Part shown: positions 6,404 to 9,107 of the stretch, piece by piece
Layout: each line of letters opens with the position of its first letter
Position numbering within the stretch: position 1 is the stretch's first letter
Source of the DNA: Chloroflexota bacterium
GTDB lineage: Bacteria; Chloroflexota; Anaerolineae; UBA7937; JACPPX01
DNA: 9,107 nt
Assembly: GCA_016196905.1 (NCBI GenBank)
Contig: JACPWV010000094.1
Location: 1 to 9,107, forward strand
Direction: 5' to 3'
Program-made: the position numbers and the translations under genes
The notes under the pieces: model-generated
Told to the model about the DNA's origin: nothing
What the model saw: only the letters and a program-made list of their open reading frames with translations
The model's database searches: none

Positions 6404-6433
6404 TTGACCTAGGAGGGACTTTCGCGCTATAAT
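6404..6433 (+). promoter_or_regulatory. Promoter of ssb
   Basis: TTGACC (6404-6409), an 18-bp spacer and a perfect TATAAT (6428-6433). Transcription should begin near 6440, giving a leader of about 43 bases. An in-frame ATG at 6432 lies inside the -10 box and so cannot be the translation start. Confidence 0.85.
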
Positions 6434-6482
6434 GGGCCACGTATTCAACCAAAGCAACCCTTCAAGGGGGGAGGAGGGTGAG

Positions 6483-6872
6483 ATGTACCAGAGGGTCGTG
6501 CTGGTCGGACACTTGGGGGCGGACCCCGAGATGCGCTATACACCCAATGGCAATCCCGTGACCACCTTCCGGGTAGCCACCAATCGGCGCTGGACGGATG
6601 GGGAGGGCAACCCCCAGGAGGAGACCACCTGGTTCCGGGTGGTGGCCTGGGGGAAGCTCGCGGAGACCACCAATCAGTACCTCAGCAAGGGCCGACTGGT
6701 ACTGGTGGACGGGGCGATCCAAACCCGCAGCTGGGAGGATCAATCCGGGCAGTCTCGCCAAAGTTGGGAAGTGCGGGCTAACACGGTCAAGTTCCTGGGC
6801 GGGCGCGAGGAAAGGATAGCCGAATCCCCAGAGATCGCAGCAGAGGCGGTCGAGGAGGACATTCCCTTCTAG
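6483..6872 (+). CDS. ssb: Single-stranded DNA-binding protein
   Basis: A 129-residue bacterial SSB that coats single-stranded DNA during replication, repair and recombination. The OB-fold covers about 1-106: MYQRVVLVGHLGADPEMRYT at the start, then VTTFRVATNRRW, TTWFRVVAWGKLAE and KGRLVLVDGAIQTRSWED, all standard SSB blocks. The tip EEDIPF is the conserved acidic tail that recruits partner proteins. The linker between fold and tip is only about 20 residues, so the protein is shorter than E. coli SSB (178 residues). The start is ATG at 6483 because it matches the family N-terminus and follows a strong purine-rich Shine-Dalgarno, GGGAGGAGGGTGAG; an upstream ATG at 6432 is within the promoter. 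The gene is not next to rpsF or rpsR, its usual neighbours, and stands as a single gene. This suggests either a second SSB copy or a rearranged locus. No clear U-run terminator follows. Confidence 0.96.
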   Translation: MYQRVVLVGHLGADPEMRYTPNGNPVTTFRVATNRRWTDGEGNPQEETTWFRVVAWGKLAETTNQYLSKGRLVLVDGAIQTRSWEDQSGQSRQSWEVRANTVKFLGGREERIAESPEIAAEAVEEDIPF

Positions 6873-7478
6873 CGTGCGTCCGGCGGTGTGAGAACCCGCT
6901 CGGCCGTTCGAATCGCCGGTGACCCGAATCTCGGGTGGAACTCCATATCGACGAATCCACTCGAGGGCAGCGTTTGCGTGGATTGATTCACACGCACTGC
7001 GTTTGTCGTTCTTGTTCCCTGCTCCACGAGCTTTCGGATACCGCTTTCCCCCGTAACTTTTGGTTGGGGTTTCCGTCTTATCAGAAGACAGGCAGATGGT
7101 GATCGAGGAGAAGGCAATCCTCGACCGTTCCTGCGCCTTCGCGCCCTGCGACGCTCGCTCCATCGATGAGCGTTCACGATGCTTTCCCTCGAAGTCCAAG
7201 AGTCCTTCATTCGATCTCGAGGGGCTCAGAACAGAATGGGAGTCTGAACGGGGAAGCGCACCTGACTTTAATATTTTTTAACCCTTTCCTTCTGACTTTG
7301 AAGGTCCTTCCCCTGGATCCTAGCGTCGAGATTCGGGAGGAAGTCACCTGGTCCTGCTCTGCATGCTGAATTCATCAGGATTCAGAGTCGAAGGAAGATC
7401 TACGCTTCGGACCATAGGGCGGGATCGAAGGACGGGGCCACGCTCAGGTTGAAGCATGCGCTCACGCCCGTAGCGTAG

Positions 7479-7525
7479 CACCGTGGGGTGCACGGGGTAG
7501 TATCCTTTTCCCATACCCCTCGGTG
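7479..7525 (+). other. Hairpin upstream of the sensor gene
   Basis: CACCG (7479-7483) pairs with CGGTG (7521-7525), enclosing GGGGTA (7494-7499) paired with TACCCC (7514-7519). An alternative local hairpin CCGTG/CACGG (7481-7495) overlaps. No U-run follows on the plus strand, so it does not look like a terminator in that direction. It sits just before a candidate -10 box. Confidence 0.3.
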
Positions 7526-7537
7526 TAAAGCTAGAAT
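7508..7537 (+). promoter_or_regulatory. Weak candidate promoter for the sensor gene
   Basis: TAGAAT (7532-7537) is a good -10 box; the best -35 is TTCCCA (7508-7513) at 18 bp, a 4/6 match. It would start transcription near 7545, about 55 bases before the ATG. The -35 overlaps the hairpin at 7479-7525, which could matter for regulation or may be coincidence. Confidence 0.3.
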
Positions 7538-7599
7538 ATCCAAGAGTGGCCCCCCAGTAGAAGGAGAGGGGAGACGCTTCGGGCCAAGGGAGGCGACGG

Positions 7600-9107
7600 A
7601 TGGGCCTTCGCTGGCTGGGTATCCTCACCTCGCGCCTTCGCAACAAGATCGTTCTCCCCTACATCCTCCTCACGTTGGTCCTGGCCTTGGTGAGCACCTT
7701 TCTGCTCACCCGCTTGGTCATCGGCCCCGTTCAGGATCGGCTCTCCAATTTTCTGCAGGACGCCGCGCGGGAGGCCAACGACGCGCTTATCGAAAAGCAA
7801 CGGGATCAACTGGCTTCCCTGCGGGCAATGCTCCACACCGAGGGCGTCGCCTCCAGCGTGGCAGCCCGCGCCGTCCCGCGGCTGCAGGCCTTGCTACTCC
7901 CCATCAAATTAAACGATCGCCTGGACGCGGTGGAAGTGATCGATGGCGATGGGCGGGAGTTGCTGGGAATCCTCCATGGGCCCGATGCTGAAGCGCTGAG
8001 CGATTATCAGATTCGCAGCGGGGTCGATCTTTTCTCCTGGCCCCTGGTGGCACGCATCCTGGCCAGCCCCAGCCAAGCGCAGAACCCCCGATCTCTGGAG
8101 CTCATCGAGACCGAGCGCGGCTACACCCTGTACAGCGGCGCCCCGCTGCTGCTTGACGGGGACCTCGTGGGGGCCATCCTGGTGGGGAATTACCTTCCCA
8201 ACGTGGTCGAGGAGATCGGGCTCCAATCGCTAGCTCAGATCACCCTCTATGACCCCGAGGGCCAGTTCTTGGCATCCACGTTGCCCGAAGCGGCCGAAGA
8301 AGGCTCGCCTTTCGCGCAGATGCGGACCGATCTGCGCACCCAACTCGCTGCGACCAGCGGCGCGCTCAGGGCGGATCTGAGCTGGCAGGGACGGAGGTAC
8401 GCGGTGATCTATGCGCCGCTCTACTTGGAGCAGGAAGCGGCCGGCTATCTCTCCGTCGCTCTGCCCATCGATTTCCTCGCCCAGAGCGCAGCTCAAAGCC
8501 AGGCCTGGCTGATCATCCTCTTCAGCATCGCCAGCTTCGCGGTGCTGGCCATCGGCTACCTCCTGGCCGAGCGGATCACCGCCCCCTTGCACCAACTCAT
8601 GCTGGCCTCGCAACAGGTAGCCCGTGGCGATTTCTCCAAGCGCATCGAGGCGCGCAGCGGCGATGAGATCGACACCCTGGCCACTGCCTTCAACACGATG
8701 ACCCAGAACCTCCAGGAGTACGCCGACCAATTACACCAGCGGATCGGTGAGCTCTCGCTTTTGTACGAAGCCAGCACCGCGCTGGGCCGCAGCCTGAACA
8801 TCGACCAAGTCTTGGAGGTCGCCCTGGACGTCATTTACCGCACGGGACAACTGAACTTTGCCCTGCTCCTGTTGAGGGATCGCGCCACGGGCCTCTACGT
8901 CTATCGCGGCCTGCGCGCACCGGATCTGACCCTGGATCATTTGCTTCAAAAGACCGTGCCGCCCACGCAGGACCCCTTGCGGGAAGCTCTCCAGCAGCCC
9001 TCTCCCACGGTGGTCGCCGCACCTCAGGCGCCTCAGGCTGCAGAGGCGTTGAGCCTGCCACCCTGGTACGGCGCCTTGATCCTCATCCCCCTGCTTTCAC
9101 CAGAGGA
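7600..9107 (+). CDS. Membrane sensor with Cache-like ectodomain, HAMP and GAF (3' end beyond the window)
   Basis: The N-terminal 502 codons of a transmembrane signalling protein; the frame is open to the right edge. Membrane segment 1 is at about 17-37 after a short basic N-terminus. An extracytoplasmic region of about 265 residues follows (38-302), with beta-strand blocks such as DAVEVIDGDGRELLGI, YTLYSGAPLLLDGDLVGAILVG, QITLYDPEGQFLAST and RRYAVIYAPLYLE. This size and pattern fit a double-Cache-type ligand sensor. Membrane segment 2 is at 303-323. HAMP follows at about 324-376 (ITAPLHQLMLASQQVARGDF, then GDEIDTLATAFNTMT), then a short coiled coil (RIGELSLLYEASTALG) into a GAF domain from about 400. 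The output domain, histidine kinase, GGDEF or phosphatase, is off the edge. The ATG at 7600 follows AAGGGAGG with good spacing. The ligand is unknown. Confidence 0.9.
   Translation, partial: MGLRWLGILTSRLRNKIVLPYILLTLVLALVSTFLLTRLVIGPVQDRLSNFLQDAAREANDALIEKQRDQLASLRAMLHTEGVASSVAARAVPRLQALLLPIKLNDRLDAVEVIDGDGRELLGILHGPDAEALSDYQIRSGVDLFSWPLVARILASPSQAQNPRSLELIETERGYTLYSGAPLLLDGDLVGAILVGNYLPNVVEEIGLQSLAQITLYDPEGQFLASTLPEAAEEGSPFAQMRTDLRTQLAATSGALRADLSWQGRRYAVIYAPLYLEQEAAGYLSVALPIDFLAQSAAQSQAWLIILFSIASFAVLAIGYLLAERITAPLHQLMLASQQVARGDFSKRIEARSGDEIDTLATAFNTMTQNLQEYADQLHQRIGELSLLYEASTALGRSLNIDQVLEVALDVIYRTGQLNFALLLLRDRATGLYVYRGLRAPDLTLDHLLQKTVPPTQDPLREALQQPSPTVVAAPQAPQAAEALSLPPWYGALILIPLLSPE

Larger units (their letters stand above)
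6873..7599. other. 727-bp gene-free stretch with scattered inverted repeats
   Basis: No reading frame here resembles a protein I know or has a convincing Shine-Dalgarno; frames on both strands are short and look incidental. Base composition is more AT-rich around 7260-7300 (a run TTTAATATTTTTTAA). Perfect inverted repeats occur at 6922-6936 (6 bp), 6954-6984 (AATCCAC/GTGGATT), 7103-7124 (TCGAGGA/TCCTCGA), 7151-7173 (ACGCTC/GAGCGT), 7366-7385 (CTGAAT/ATTCAG) and 7387-7412 (GTCGAAG/CTTCGGAC, one bulge). Several such repeats are expected by chance. It could hold an unrecognised RNA or decayed sequence, plus the promoter of the downstream sensor. Confidence 0.5.

Noticed and set aside
6432..6482. 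Extended ssb start at ATG 6432
   Set aside because: That ATG overlaps the -10 box of a strong promoter, and the family N-terminus begins at 6483.
6900..6936. GTTCGAATC resembles the T-loop of a tRNA (both strands checked)
   Set aside because: The flanking five-base stems do not pair properly and no acceptor, D or anticodon arms can be built around it.
6462..7210. Long minus-strand reading frames opposite ssb and the gap
   Set aside because: They lie antisense to the certain ssb gene or in DNA with no Shine-Dalgarno, and their translations show no recognisable domain.
7262..7299. Direct repeat CTGACTTT (7262-7269, 7292-7299)
   Set aside because: Only eight bases, with no associated insertion or gene boundary.
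7344..7646. Minus-strand 100-codon frame upstream of the sensor gene
   Set aside because: It overlaps the sensor's ribosome site and N-terminus, and its composition is not protein-like.
1..9107. CRISPR array, insertion sequence, integrase or toxin-antitoxin pair
   Set aside because: No regularly spaced repeats, transposase motifs or small overlapping gene pairs were found on either strand.

Overview
The window looks like chromosomal DNA from a GC-rich, probably thermophilic Gram-positive-like or Chloroflexota-type bacterium. The reasons are high GC, -35/-10 promoters of the housekeeping type, an AspRS of the non-discriminating type, a T-box leader, and a lipoprotein/bactofilin/sensor repertoire. 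The phylum is an inference from general character; no marker here fixes it. I found no transposase, integrase, CRISPR array, tRNA or rRNA.

Layout. A minus-strand block runs from about 6330 down to position 1. In transcription order it holds a secreted bactofilin-like beta-helix protein with a membrane C-terminus (5189-6184), an unrecognised multi-pass membrane protein (4215-5138), an HD-domain phosphohydrolase (3491-4195) and aspartyl-tRNA synthetase aspS (1646-3418). A structured ~200-nt RNA follows, with its own promoter, a long end-to-end closing stem and a U-run (about 1397-1597); it best fits 6S RNA. Next come a TolB-like beta-propeller lipoprotein (195-1382) and, at the left edge, a promoter plus Stem I of a T-box leader (1-138). 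The T-box specifier reads ATC (Ile), so an isoleucine-responsive gene, most simply ileS, should lie just beyond the left edge. On the plus strand are ssb (6483-6872), a 727-bp gene-free stretch, and the N-terminal 502 residues of a membrane sensor (Cache-like ectodomain, HAMP, GAF; 7600 to the right edge).

Regulation. Five promoters are readable. The bactofilin-like gene and ssb are divergent: their -35 boxes form a mirrored ATTTGACC pair, with an 8-bp direct repeat spaced one helical turn apart next to the ssb -35. The bactofilin-like mRNA has a ~145-nt leader. The two strongest non-coding results are the T-box and the 6S-like RNA. I do not see a new multi-gene defence or metabolic system; the most unusual content lies in the RNA elements between ordinary genes.
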